Positions 1 to 10,300 are shown, numbered from the stretch's first letter. The stretch is DNA of 36,621 bases from Kocuria sp. (GCF_030530945.1 NZ_JAUMTZ010000011.1:18720-55340); one strand, 5' to 3'. Notes: generated by a model from the letters alone, not told the origin. A program made the numbers and translations.

Positions 1-13
1 GCGGAACGGGTGA

Positions 14-2821
<2,808 letters not shown>

Positions 2822-2905
2822 GGTGTGGAACTCCTCTCGCCACCGTTGGTTGCGTCCGCCGCGCGGGGCGAAGTGCCTGCCCGGGCGCGGTGGACGGTCG
2901 GCCCC

Positions 2906-2911
2906 AGTGTA
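2906..2911 (-). promoter_or_regulatory. Candidate -10 box of acnA
   Basis: TACACT on the minus strand, about 85 bases before the acnA start codon, in the 168-base gap after the methyltransferase gene. It fits the TANNNT pattern of the housekeeping sigma factor, but no convincing -35 hexamer sits at normal spacing. If used, it leaves a leader of about 78 bases. Assigned by motif only. Confidence 0.4.
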
Positions 2912-2989
2912 GCCCGTGGCGGGTCTACTGCCGGGTAACCCCACACGTGCGGCACCGGGTCAACGGGCCGCGCGGAGCGGCCACGGCAC

Positions 2990-4420
2990 TCAGGAGTCCC
3001 GGTGCAGCACGGCCACGGCCTCCACGTGGTGCGTGTTGGGGTAGAGGTCGAACCCCTCCACCCCGTCCACCCGCCAGCCCCGGCGGCGCAGCCGTCCCAC
3101 GTCCCGGCCCAGCGCGGCCGGGTCGCACGCGACGTAGACGATGCTGCGCGGCTGCGCGTGGTCCACCGCGGCGAGCACCTCCTTGGCCGCCCCGGCGCGC
3201 GGGGGGTCCATGACCACCACGTCCGGTCGCGGGGCCGCAGACCCACCACCGCGGGACGACGCCGCCCGCGCACCGGTCCCACGCACCCCGCCCCGGGCGC
3301 GCCCGCGCCCGGTGAGCACCCGGGCCACGTCCCCGCGCACGGTGGTGACGTGCGGGGACCCGGCGAGGTTGTGGGCGGCGTCGGCGGACGTGACGGGCGA
3401 GCCCTCAACAGCGAAGACCGCCCCGGACTCCCCCACCGCCCGCGCTGCGAGCGCCGAGAAAAGACCGGCGCCGCTGTAGAGGTCCCACACGGTGTCCCCG
3501 GGGCGCAGCCGGGCACCCTCCAGCACCGCGCGGGTCAGGGTGGCGGGTGCCTCCCGGTGGATCTGCCAGAAGCCGGTGGCACTCACCCGCCACTGCAGCG
3601 GCTCACCCTCGACCCCGGGCAGTCCGGCCACCGCGAGGGACTCCACCACTTCCGGGGCACCGGCCCACGTGTCGGTGCGCCGGTGGTCCGTGGACCGGGC
3701 GGTGACGCTCACCGCGTGCTCCCGCCCCCACGCGGTGAGGCGCTCCCGCAGCGCCGCGACCTCCGCCGCCGTGGCGTCCTCGCGCAGGCTCACGTGCACC
3801 AGCGGGCGCTGCCCGCCGGCCGGGGCGGCCACGTCCACGCGGGACGCGCCCCGCAGGTTCAGGGACCACGGAGCCAGGGCACGCAGCGCGTCCGTGGCCA
3901 GGGGCATGTCCGTGACCGGTGTGAGCGCCTCCGAGCGGTGCGGGTGCATGCCGGGGGTGCCGTCCGGCGCCACGTCCAGGTGCAGGCGGGTGCGCCACCC
4001 GGTGCCGTCCGGGGACTCCCCCGGCACCGGCTGGACGCCGCCGTCCCACTGCCACCCGCCCAGGTGGGAGAGCTGCTCGGCGAGCACACGGCGCTTGAGC
4101 TCCCGCTGGGTGCCCAGCTCCGCGTGGCCGAACTCGGCCCCGCCGAGCGGTGCCGTGTGCGCGGCGGCCGCCCGGACGGCGTCGGCGTCGGGCCACACGT
4201 GGGCGGCGCGGCGCCCCGGGGCGGGCTCCAGCACCTCGGTGGCGTCCGCGCGCCAGAACGAGGCCTCTGCCGGCGCGTCCGTGAGACGCACCCGCACGAG
4301 CTCGCCGGGAAGCCCGTGGCGCACGAAGACCACCCTGCCCTCGTCCGTGCGGGCCACCACGTGGCCCCCGTGGGCCACCTCGCCCAGGCGCACCACAAGC
4401 TGTTCGGGGGTCTCTGTCAT
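2990..4420 (-). CDS. TRAM-domain class I RNA (uracil-5-)methyltransferase, TrmA/RlmC/RlmD type
   Basis: Predicted to transfer a methyl group from S-adenosylmethionine to C5 of a uridine in tRNA or rRNA. The 476-residue product has an N-terminal TRAM/OB region (about 5-55), a SAM-binding motif DLYSGAGLFS, the VVMDPPRAG motif, and the nucleophile motif ACDPAALGRD with Cys432. The four iron-sulfur-cluster cysteines of E. coli RlmD (RumA) are not apparent, so this is a cluster-free form; the exact target uridine cannot be read from sequence. An Arg/Gly/Ser/Ala-rich insertion (coding positions about 3228-3318) sits just before DPPR. The ATG overlaps the stop of the upstream permease as ATGA, indicating translational coupling. 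The same pairing occurs in mycobacteria (Rv2689c/Rv2690c, recalled from memory). Confidence 0.9.
   Translation of the reverse strand: MTETPEQLVVRLGEVAHGGHVVARTDEGRVVFVRHGLPGELVRVRLTDAPAEASFWRADATEVLEPAPGRRAAHVWPDADAVRAAAAHTAPLGGAEFGHAELGTQRELKRRVLAEQLSHLGGWQWDGGVQPVPGESPDGTGWRTRLHLDVAPDGTPGMHPHRSEALTPVTDMPLATDALRALAPWSLNLRGASRVDVAAPAGGQRPLVHVSLREDATAAEVAALRERLTAWGREHAVSVTARSTDHRRTDTWAGAPEVVESLAVAGLPGVEGEPLQWRVSATGFWQIHREAPATLTRAVLEGARLRPGDTVWDLYSGAGLFSALAARAVGESGAVFAVEGSPVTSADAAHNLAGSPHVTTVRGDVARVLTGRGRARGGVRGTGARAASSRGGGSAAPRPDVVVMDPPRAGAAKEVLAAVDHAQPRSIVYVACDPAALGRDVGRLRRRGWRVDGVEGFDLYPNTHHVEAVAVLHRDS
3255..3266 (+). repeat. GACGACGCCGCC element, copy inside the methyltransferase insertion
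   Basis: Lies in the Arg/Gly/Ser-rich insertion of the methyltransferase gene, on the non-coding strand. With its flanks it shares the 16-base string GGGACGACGCCGCCCG with the intergenic copy at 30002, and both are followed by GCGCACC. Function unknown. Confidence 0.4.
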
Positions 4421-6390
4421 CGGCTGTTCTCCGTGAGTTGCAGTTCGCGCACCGACTCGAGGTGCCAGGGCACGGAGGCGATCATGACCCCGCGCTCGTA
4501 GTGCAGCCGGGTCCGCAGGGGGCGGATGGCCTGGTTGTGCAGGAAGCGCTCCCACCCGCGGCCCACCACGTACTCGGGGAGGTAGACGATCACGAGGTCC
4601 CGCGGGGACTTGCGGCGGATGCCGCGGATGTGGGCGATCACCGGACCCACCGTGGCCCGGTAGGGCGAGGCGAGGACCGTGATGGGCACCGGGATCTCCA
4701 GCGACTGCCACTGCCTCACGATCCCCTCGGTGCGGGCGCGGTCCGTGTCCACCACCACCGCCTCGAGGCTCGAGGGGCGGGAGGCCCGCGCGTAGGTCAG
4801 CGCACGCACCACCGGCTTGCGCACGGAGGTGACCACGATGATCGAGTGCACGCGGGAGGGCAGGGCGCGGACCGAGGAGTCCGGGCTCACCTCGAGCTCC
4901 GCGTCCACCGCACGGTAGTGGCGCGCGATGGAGCGCATCAGCGCAGTGGTCAGGGCGATGGCCACGATGGTGAGCCACGCACCCTGGGCGAACTTGGTGA
5001 CCAGCACCACCACGAAGACCGCGGCGCAGGCCATGAGCGCGATCCACGCCACGGCCAGGCGCAGCGTGAACTCGCGCGGTGCGGTGCGGGACGCGCTCGT
5101 GCGCCGCTCGCGGGTCCAGTGCCGGACCATGCCTGCCTGGGTGAGGGTGAAGGCGAAGAAGGCCCCCACCACGTACAGCTGGATCAGGGCGTTCACGTTC
5201 GCGCCGAAGACGAGGGTCAGGACCGCCGCGACCACGGAGAGCACCACGATCCCGTTGGTGAACGCGAAGCGGTCGCCGCGGCTCTGCAGCTGCCGCGGCA
5301 GCAGTGCCGCCGAGGCCAGCCGGGAGGCGAGCACCGGAAAGCCCGAGTAGGCGGTGTTGGCCGCCATGAACAGCACCCCCACGGTGACCAGCGCCAGCAC
5401 GGCCACCCACACGGAGTCGGGCCCCGCCACAGCCTGCGCGAGCTGGCCGAGGACGGGGACCTGGAAGAACCCGGGGCCCGGGGCGTGGCCGTCGATCAGC
5501 AGCTGCCGCTCGGGGTCCATCACCACCACTGCACCCGTGCGGCGGGTCAGGTGCAGGACGCCGAGCAGCAGCACGGCGGACAGTGCGCCCAGCACGGCGA
5601 GGGTGCGCGCCGCGTTGCGGGCCTTGGGCCGCCGGAAGAACGGCACGGAGTGGGTGATGGTCTCCACGCCCGTGACGGCCACGGCCCCGGAGGAGAAGGC
5701 GCGCAGCACGAGCACGGCCCCGGCCAGGCCCACCAGACCGCCGGTGCCGCCGTCCACCGGGCGCACCTGCCATCCCGCCGACGGCGCCCGGTCCAGCGAG
5801 CCGCCCAGGTCCTGCAGGACGCCCGTGAGAACCAGCACGAGCACCACGCCCACGAAGGCGTAGGTGGGCACCGCGGAGGCACGGCCCACGAACTTCAGCC
5901 CGCGCAGGTTGAGCAGCCCCACGAGGGCGATGCCGACCACGGCCACCGCGGTGCGGTGCTCCGCGACCCACGGGAGCACGAGGGCCAGGTACTGGGCGGC
6001 CGCGGCCATGGACACCGCCAGCACGAGGGCGTAGTCCACGAGCAGCGCCGCTCCCACGGCGGCCCCGACGGGGCGCCCCAGGTTGGTGGAGGCGATCTCG
6101 AAGTCCGCGCCGCCGGAGGGGTACGCCCGCACGTTCTGGCGGTAGGCGGTGATGACCACCGCGAGCACCACGAGCACCACCAGGCCCACCCACGGGGACA
6201 CGACCACCGCGGAGGAGCCGGCGAGCGCCAGGGTGAGCAGGATCTCGTCCGGGGCGTAGGCCACCGACGACAGCGCGTCCGAGGCGAAGACGGGCAGCGC
6301 CGTGCCGTTGGAGAGCACGGTGCCCGCGGCGCGCTCGTTGTGGATGGGCTTGCCCACGAGCGCGCGGCGGAACATCTGGGACGCATACAC
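4417..6390 (-). CDS. KimA-like potassium permease (APC superfamily, KUP-related)
   Basis: Usually annotated as an amino-acid permease, but the protein resembles Bacillus subtilis KimA (YdaO), a high-affinity K+/H+ symporter, along its whole length. Shared blocks include LVGKP near the N terminus, SDALSSVAY, a hydrophobic stretch ending YRQ..AYPSGG, LLVDY, AFSSG..AVTGVE, RNAARTLA, AANT..S.FP and QTGM. The C-terminal cytosolic domain ends with FLHNQAIRPLRTRLHYER, also KimA-like. With the start used here, Asp38, Tyr45, Asp119, Thr240 and Glu243 align with residues I recall as K+-coordinating in KimA. About 12 membrane helices precede the cytosolic domain (from about residue 460). Start: GTG at 6390 lies 8 bases after a TAGCGT box, as for a leaderless mRNA; ATG at 6375 is the alternative and has no Shine-Dalgarno. 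Divergent from two RCK genes, which supports a role in K+ rather than amino-acid transport. Confidence 0.85.
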   Translation of the reverse strand: MYASQMFRRALVGKPIHNERAAGTVLSNGTALPVFASDALSSVAYAPDEILLTLALAGSSAVVVSPWVGLVVLVVLAVVITAYRQNVRAYPSGGADFEIASTNLGRPVGAAVGAALLVDYALVLAVSMAAAAQYLALVLPWVAEHRTAVAVVGIALVGLLNLRGLKFVGRASAVPTYAFVGVVLVLVLTGVLQDLGGSLDRAPSAGWQVRPVDGGTGGLVGLAGAVLVLRAFSSGAVAVTGVETITHSVPFFRRPKARNAARTLAVLGALSAVLLLGVLHLTRRTGAVVVMDPERQLLIDGHAPGPGFFQVPVLGQLAQAVAGPDSVWVAVLALVTVGVLFMAANTAYSGFPVLASRLASAALLPRQLQSRGDRFAFTNGIVVLSVVAAVLTLVFGANVNALIQLYVVGAFFAFTLTQAGMVRHWTRERRTSASRTAPREFTLRLAVAWIALMACAAVFVVVLVTKFAQGAWLTIVAIALTTALMRSIARHYRAVDAELEVSPDSSVRALPSRVHSIIVVTSVRKPVVRALTYARASRPSSLEAVVVDTDRARTEGIVRQWQSLEIPVPITVLASPYRATVGPVIAHIRGIRRKSPRDLVIVYLPEYVVGRGWERFLHNQAIRPLRTRLHYERGVMIASVPWHLESVRELQLTENSR

Positions 6391-6398
6391 GTGGGAAC

Positions 6399-6447
6399 AC
6401 GCTAGTCGCTGAGCGGGTCCTTGTCCCGCGGTGCGGGGACCTATGCT
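6399..6447. promoter_or_regulatory. Divergent promoters of the KimA-like permease and trkA
   Basis: Only 64 bases separate the two start codons. On the minus strand TAGCGT (6399-6404) lies 8 bases before the GTG of the permease. On the plus strand TATGCT (6442-6447) lies 7 bases before the ATG of trkA, with TTGTCC (6421-6426) as a possible -35 at a short 15-base spacing. Both spacings put transcription start at or next to the start codon, so both mRNAs are predicted to be leaderless. There is no room for a riboswitch leader of the kind that controls kimA in Bacillus. Confidence 0.5.
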
Positions 6448-6454
6448 GTGGCCC

Positions 6455-7174
6455 ATGGCGCATTTCGTGATCATGGGCGTGGGCAGGGTGGGGATCACCC
6501 TCGCGCACGCCCTGGAGGACTCGGGGCACACCGTGGCGGTGATCGACCAGGACGACCGGTCCTTCCGCAAGCTGCGGCCCTCGTTCGAGGGGAAGAAGGT
6601 CACGGGCCACGGCTTCGACCGCGAGGTGCTGCAGCGGGCGGGCATCGCGGACGCCTACGCCTTCGCGGCGGTCTCCAGCGGGGACAACTCGAACATCATC
6701 GCGGCGCGCGTGGCCCGGGAGACCTTCAAGGTCAAGCACGTGGTGGCGCGGATCTACGACCCCACCCGCGCCGAGTTCTACCAGCGCATGGGCATCCCCA
6801 CGGTGGCGTCCGTGCGGTGGAGCGCGGACCAGGTGCTGCGGCGGATCCTGCCGGAGCACGCGATCACCGGGGACTTCCGGGAGGCCTCGGGGCGCCTGCA
6901 GCTGGGTGAGCTGCCCCTGGACGACTCCTGGTCCGGACTGCACCTGGACCGCATCGAGGAGGCCGCCGGGGTGCGGGTCGCCTTCGTCACACGCTTCGGG
7001 GAGGGCATCCTGCCCGCGAGCGACACCAGCTACCAGCAGGGGGACATCGTGCACGCCATGATGCGGGTCGAGGACGTGGAGCGGGTCTCGCGCATCCTGT
7101 CGCGGCCGCCGTCGGACGAGGTCGTGGAGGCCGTGGCACTGGCCGCCACCCGGGACTCGCGGAGGGGCAGCTGA
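6455..7174 (+). CDS. trkA: TrkA/CeoB-type RCK potassium regulatory subunit (first)
   Basis: Cytosolic RCK protein of 239 residues: an N-terminal Rossmann RCK_N domain with the nucleotide-binding GVGRVG loop (residues 8-13), followed by an acidic residue ending the second strand (VIDQDD), and a C-terminal RCK_C domain (about 140-220). Such subunits gate K+ channels or transporters in response to NAD(H), ATP/ADP or c-di-AMP. No TrkH/KtrB membrane partner is encoded here; the adjacent membrane protein is the divergent KimA-like permease. The ATG at 6455 was preferred to upstream GTG at 6431 because homology begins with AHFVIMG and a TATGCT box lies 7 bases before it. Its stop overlaps the next start by one base (TGATG), so the two RCK proteins are probably made in equal amounts. 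Corresponds in position to M. tuberculosis CeoB. Confidence 0.92.
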   Translation: MAHFVIMGVGRVGITLAHALEDSGHTVAVIDQDDRSFRKLRPSFEGKKVTGHGFDREVLQRAGIADAYAFAAVSSGDNSNIIAARVARETFKVKHVVARIYDPTRAEFYQRMGIPTVASVRWSADQVLRRILPEHAITGDFREASGRLQLGELPLDDSWSGLHLDRIEEAAGVRVAFVTRFGEGILPASDTSYQQGDIVHAMMRVEDVERVSRILSRPPSDEVVEAVALAATRDSRRGS

Positions 7175-7932
7175 TGCACGTGGTCATCGTGGGCGGGGGC
7201 TCGGTGGGGTCCTCGATCGGACGGGAGCTGCTCTCCCACGGTCACGAGGTGGTGGTGGTGGACGCCACCGCGGAGGTGATCGGGCGCTCGAACCTGCGCG
7301 GCGCGCAGTGGGTGGTGGGGGACGCGTGCGACCTCGACGTGCTGCAGCGGGCCCGTGCCGAGGAGGCGGACGTGGTGGTCGCGGCCACCGGGGACGACAA
7401 GGCCAACCTGGTGGTCTCCCTGCTCGCGCGCAGCGAGTTCGGGGTGCCGCGGACCGTGGGTCGGGTCAACAACCCCAAGAACGAGTGGCTCTTCGACGAC
7501 GCCTGGGGCGTGGACGTGGCCGTCTCCACCCCGCGGCTGATGACGGCGCTCGTGGAGGAGGCCGTGGAGATCGGGGACGTGGTGCGGCTGCTCAGCTTCC
7601 AGACGGGCGCGGCCACGCTGTCCGCCTACACGGTGCCGCGGGAGCATCCGGTGGTGGCGAGCACCGTGTCACAGGTGCCGTGGCCGCCGGACGTGGCGCT
7701 CGTGGCCATCCTGCGGGACGGGGTGCCCATCGCCCCGTCCGGGGACGACCTGCTGGAGGGCGGCGACGAGCTGTTCTTCATCACTACTGCGGAGGGCGAG
7801 GCGCAGCTGCGGGCCATGTTCACCACGGCCCGGGACGTCAACCTGCACGCGGCGCTCGACGAGGGCGGGTCCACAGCCATGCCACCCACAGCACCGCGGC
7901 GTACAGCGGAGCCCCCATCACCAGCCGTGTGA
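7174..7932 (+). CDS. trkA: TrkA/CeoC-type RCK potassium regulatory subunit (second)
   Basis: Second RCK protein, 252 residues, with GGGSVG at residues 7-12, VVVDAT ending the second strand, GDA.D (about 49-53), and an RCK_C domain in the last third. It is translated from a start overlapping the first trkA stop. The C-terminal tail after about residue 229 (GSTAMPPTAPRRTAEPPSPAV) is not RCK-like. It is read from DNA that encodes, on the other strand, the C terminus of the DUF3159 protein, so the final 95 bases of the two convergent genes overlap. Likely forms a heteromeric octameric ring with the preceding subunit, as inferred for CeoB/CeoC. Confidence 0.92.
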   Translation: MHVVIVGGGSVGSSIGRELLSHGHEVVVVDATAEVIGRSNLRGAQWVVGDACDLDVLQRARAEEADVVVAATGDDKANLVVSLLARSEFGVPRTVGRVNNPKNEWLFDDAWGVDVAVSTPRLMTALVEEAVEIGDVVRLLSFQTGAATLSAYTVPREHPVVASTVSQVPWPPDVALVAILRDGVPIAPSGDDLLEGGDELFFITTAEGEAQLRAMFTTARDVNLHAALDEGGSTAMPPTAPRRTAEPPSPAV

Positions 7933-8548
7933 CCCCGAGCGCGGTGACGTCCCGCGCGAAGAACATGGGCAGCTGCACCGCCAGCCGGGCCACGAACATG
8001 GCGAGCAGCAGGGCGTTGCCCCGCTGGTAGGCCGCCCGGCGGGCGCGGTCCTCCCGCCACAGCACGCCCTCGCCGCGCACGTACCCGTAGAGCACTCCGA
8101 GCAGCGGCCACCCCGCCGCGGCGGAGATCCCCAGCACCGCCGCGCCGGCGGCGTTGGTGACGAAGCCCCACACGTAGTAGTCCAGCGCCTCCCCGCCCAC
8201 CCGGGCGAACAGCGCGCAGATGCCCACTCCCACCAGTCCCGCGAAGGCCTGCGTGGCGGACTCGCGACGGGCCAGGCGCAGCACGGTGAACGCCGCCGCC
8301 ACTGCCAGGGACGCCGTGAGCGCCACCGGCAGCCGCCCCGTGGCGAGCACGCACACCAGGTACACGAGGCCCGGCAGCACGGACTCCAGCACGCCGCGCC
8401 AGCCGCCCACCGCGGAGAGCACGTCCAGCTGGCCGTTCTCGTCCCGGCGCATCCCGGAGCGCCGGGCGAGGTCCTGCGCCGCCCGGCCCACCGTGGCCTC
8501 CGGGTCCTCCCCCGCCTGCCCCCGCGCGGGGTCCGGATCCGGGCTCAC
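7838..8548 (-). CDS. DUF3159 multipass membrane protein
   Basis: Actinobacteria-specific membrane protein of unknown function, 236 residues. A hydrophilic, acidic N terminus (about 1-40) is followed by roughly five or six hydrophobic segments, including SVLPGLVYLVCVLATG, LTASLAVAAAFTVL, AFAGLVGVGICALFA and the last at APLYAAVLWVAWLW. Polar family-type signatures include ATQAFAGL, NAAGAAVLG and a charged WREDRARRAAYQRGN loop between helices. The GTG start overlaps the stop of the upstream OB-fold gene as GTGA, so translation is coupled. The 3' end overlaps the convergent trkA gene by 95 bases. The same neighbour order (TrkA, DUF3159, OB-fold, DUF3710, dut) is known in mycobacteria (Rv2692-Rv2697c). 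Confidence 0.88.
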   Translation of the reverse strand: MSPDPDPARGQAGEDPEATVGRAAQDLARRSGMRRDENGQLDVLSAVGGWRGVLESVLPGLVYLVCVLATGRLPVALTASLAVAAAFTVLRLARRESATQAFAGLVGVGICALFARVGGEALDYYVWGFVTNAAGAAVLGISAAAGWPLLGVLYGYVRGEGVLWREDRARRAAYQRGNALLLAMFVARLAVQLPMFFARDVTALGVTRLVMGAPLYAAVLWVAWLWTRPRRAPRAG

Positions 8549-8913
8549 CGACGCACCTTCTTGGGGGTCACGATCTCGTAGCGCGGGTTGTGCATGGTGG
8601 CCACACCGTCCGGGAAGCACACCACGGCCAGGCACCGCAGCCGTGTGCCCGCGACCACCCCGGGCACGCTGCGCTGGCCGTTCCACAGCAGCTCCACGGC
8701 GCACGGCACCGGGCTGCCCTCCCGCGGCACCTTCAGCAGCGCCCGGAAACGCGGGGGCGCCGTGGCCGGGGCGATCGTGACCTCCACGACCATCCCCTCC
8801 ACGACCGCGCGCCGCCGCGGGCCGTCCGTGCAGGAGGGGTTCAGGGCGCGCTCCCCGGAGTCGGGGCCGCCCATCACGTCGATGGCTCCCGTCAGGGGGT
8901 TGTTGGCGAACAC
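8545..8913 (-). CDS. Small OB-fold-type nucleic-acid-binding family protein
   Basis: A 122-residue protein matching in position and style the actinobacterial OB-fold family of M. tuberculosis Rv2694c. The beta-rich part runs from about residue 40: VVEGMVVEVTIAP, RFRALLKVPR, AVELLWNGQRSVPGVVAGTRLRCLAVV. The C terminus YEIVTPKKVRR is basic. The GTG at 8913 starts two bases beyond the stop of DUF3710; no ATG is available until well inside the conserved part, and ribosome-binding sequence is weak, suggesting termination-reinitiation coupling. Nucleic-acid binding is inferred from family membership; no ligand residues can be assigned by eye. Confidence 0.78.
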   Translation of the reverse strand: MFANNPLTGAIDVMGGPDSGERALNPSCTDGPRRRAVVEGMVVEVTIAPATAPPRFRALLKVPREGSPVPCAVELLWNGQRSVPGVVAGTRLRCLAVVCFPDGVATMHNPRYEIVTPKKVRR

Positions 8914-8915
8914 GC

Positions 8916-9719
8916 TCAGCCGATCTCGGTGATCTCGGGGCCCCGCCGCGGGCTCTGGACCTCCGGGCCCGACGGCGCGACCCCACCCGACGCCCCGGCT
9001 TCCGCGCGGGTGCCGCGGGCCTCGGGCGCGGACGCGGCGCCGTCGCCCGCCACCCGGCGCACCGCGGCGTCGTCGGGCATGCTCAGGGCCAGCAGGTCGC
9101 GCGGCGGGTGGGGATCCTGGCCGCGGACCACCACGAGCGCGCGCACGGCGTCGTCCAGGACCTCCGCGGTGGTGCCGGGCAGGGCGGCACCGCCGGTGAA
9201 CACGGCGCGCAGGAACCAGCGCGGGCCGTCGATGCCCACGAAGCGGGCCAGGCGGTAGCCCTGCTGGCCGTCGGGGGTGGTGCCGGGGAACTTCGCGTCC
9301 ACCTGCAGACCCAGCGGCCCGTGGGAGACCGTGGGATCCCCGCCGTCGCGGCGCAGTCCGGCCACCAGCTCGGCGCGCACCTCGTCCCACAGCCCCGAGG
9401 ACTTCGGGGCGGTGAACACCTGCAGCTGCACGGAGCCGTCCCGGAAGTCCATGTTCACGGCACGGGGCACGCGGGTGCGCTCGTCGACCTCCATGCGCAC
9501 GGCCACCGCGGACGTGGGCTTGAGCAGCAGTGCACCCAGGTCCAGGTACTCGCCGCGCTCCCCCGTGAACTCGGCCTCGTCCCAGGGGCCGTTCGCACGG
9601 GGGTCCGGGCCGGTGCCCTCCTCGCCGGTCGCCACGGGTCCGCCCTCCCCGGGGGTGGTGCCCGGCTCCTGCGCGGCCTCGTGGGCCTCCGTGCGGGTGC
9701 GCTTCCTACGTCCGAACAT
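8916..9719 (-). CDS. DUF3710 protein
   Basis: Uncharacterised actinobacterial family (M. tuberculosis Rv2696c type), 267 residues. The N terminus is basic (FGRRKRTRTEAHE), followed by a Gly/Glu/Pro-rich stretch to about residue 45. The conserved core (about 50-220) contains GPWDEAEF, YLDLGALL, QLQVFTAPKSSGLWDEVR and GPRWFLRAVF. A Pro/Ala/Ser-rich tail follows. There is no signal peptide or membrane segment, so it is probably cytosolic. The ATG at 9719 is preceded by GGGAG at 5 bases. It lies 75 bases after dut and is followed without gap by the OB-fold and DUF3159 genes, forming one likely operon. Confidence 0.88.
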   Translation of the reverse strand: MFGRRKRTRTEAHEAAQEPGTTPGEGGPVATGEEGTGPDPRANGPWDEAEFTGERGEYLDLGALLLKPTSAVAVRMEVDERTRVPRAVNMDFRDGSVQLQVFTAPKSSGLWDEVRAELVAGLRRDGGDPTVSHGPLGLQVDAKFPGTTPDGQQGYRLARFVGIDGPRWFLRAVFTGGAALPGTTAEVLDDAVRALVVVRGQDPHPPRDLLALSMPDDAAVRRVAGDGAASAPEARGTRAEAGASGGVAPSGPEVQSPRRGPEITEIG

Positions 9720-9794
9720 CTCAGCTCCCAGAGGGTCTCGAGTGGTGGTGTGTGGGGCGGCGGCGCCGGGTCCGCACCGCCGGTGCATGCGGCC

Positions 9795-10256
9795 TCAGTG
9801 CGTGCCGGAGGAGCCGAAGCCCCGGGTGCCGCGCTCGCTCGCGGGCAGCTCGGCGACCAGCTCGAAGCGCGCGGTGACGACCTCCTGCAGCACGAGCTGG
9901 GCGATCCGCTCGCCGCGGCGCACCGTGTAGCTCTCGCGCGGGTCCGTGTTCAGCAGGCACACCTTCAGCTCCCCGCGGTAGCCGCTGTCCACCGTTCCCG
10001 GCGCGTTGAGCACGGTGATTCCGTGCTTGGCGGCCAGCCCCGACCGGGGGTGCACGAGGCCCACGTGCCCCTCGGGGACGGCCACGGCCACCCCCGTGTC
10101 CACGAGTGCGCGCTCGCCCGGGGCGAGCTCCACGTCGTGGCGGGCGCGCAGGTCCGCGCCGGCATCCCCGGCGCGCGCGTACGCGGGTGCGGGCAGCTCG
10201 GGGTCCAGCAGGTGCAGTGCCACGCCCACCGTGGTGGGCTCGCTCTCGTCAGTCAC
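9795..10256 (-). CDS. dut: dUTP diphosphatase
   Basis: Hydrolyses dUTP to dUMP and pyrophosphate, keeping uracil out of DNA and supplying dUMP for thymidylate synthesis. The 153-residue product is a normal trimeric dUTPase. All five motifs are visible: AGDAGADLRA (1), PRSGLAAKHG (2), NAPGTVDSGYRGE (3, with the catalytic Asp and the Tyr), GERIAQLVL (4) and RGTRGFGSSG (5, the C-terminal arm). The GTG at 10256 was chosen because VTDESEPTTVG fits family length and a TAGAGT box lies 8 bases upstream, as for a leaderless transcript; no Shine-Dalgarno is visible. First gene of the dut-DUF3710-OB-DUF3159 operon. Confidence 0.95.
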   Translation of the reverse strand: MTDESEPTTVGVALHLLDPELPAPAYARAGDAGADLRARHDVELAPGERALVDTGVAVAVPEGHVGLVHPRSGLAAKHGITVLNAPGTVDSGYRGELKVCLLNTDPRESYTVRRGERIAQLVLQEVVTARFELVAELPASERGTRGFGSSGTH

Positions 10257-10264
10257 AGTGGCCC

Positions 10265-10270
10265 ACTCTA
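10265..10270 (-). promoter_or_regulatory. Candidate -10 box of dut
   Basis: TAGAGT on the minus strand ends 8 bases before the GTG start codon. That spacing would place transcription start on the start codon or one base before it, i.e. a leaderless mRNA. No good -35 match lies upstream. Confidence 0.4.
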
Positions 10271-10300
10271 ACGCGCGGCACGCGCGCGGCCAGGGCCCCC

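Noticed and set aside
6391..6454. c-di-AMP (ydaO-type) riboswitch in front of the KimA-like gene
   Set aside because: The divergent gap is only 64 bases and the -10 box sits 8 bases from the start, leaving no leader for a riboswitch.
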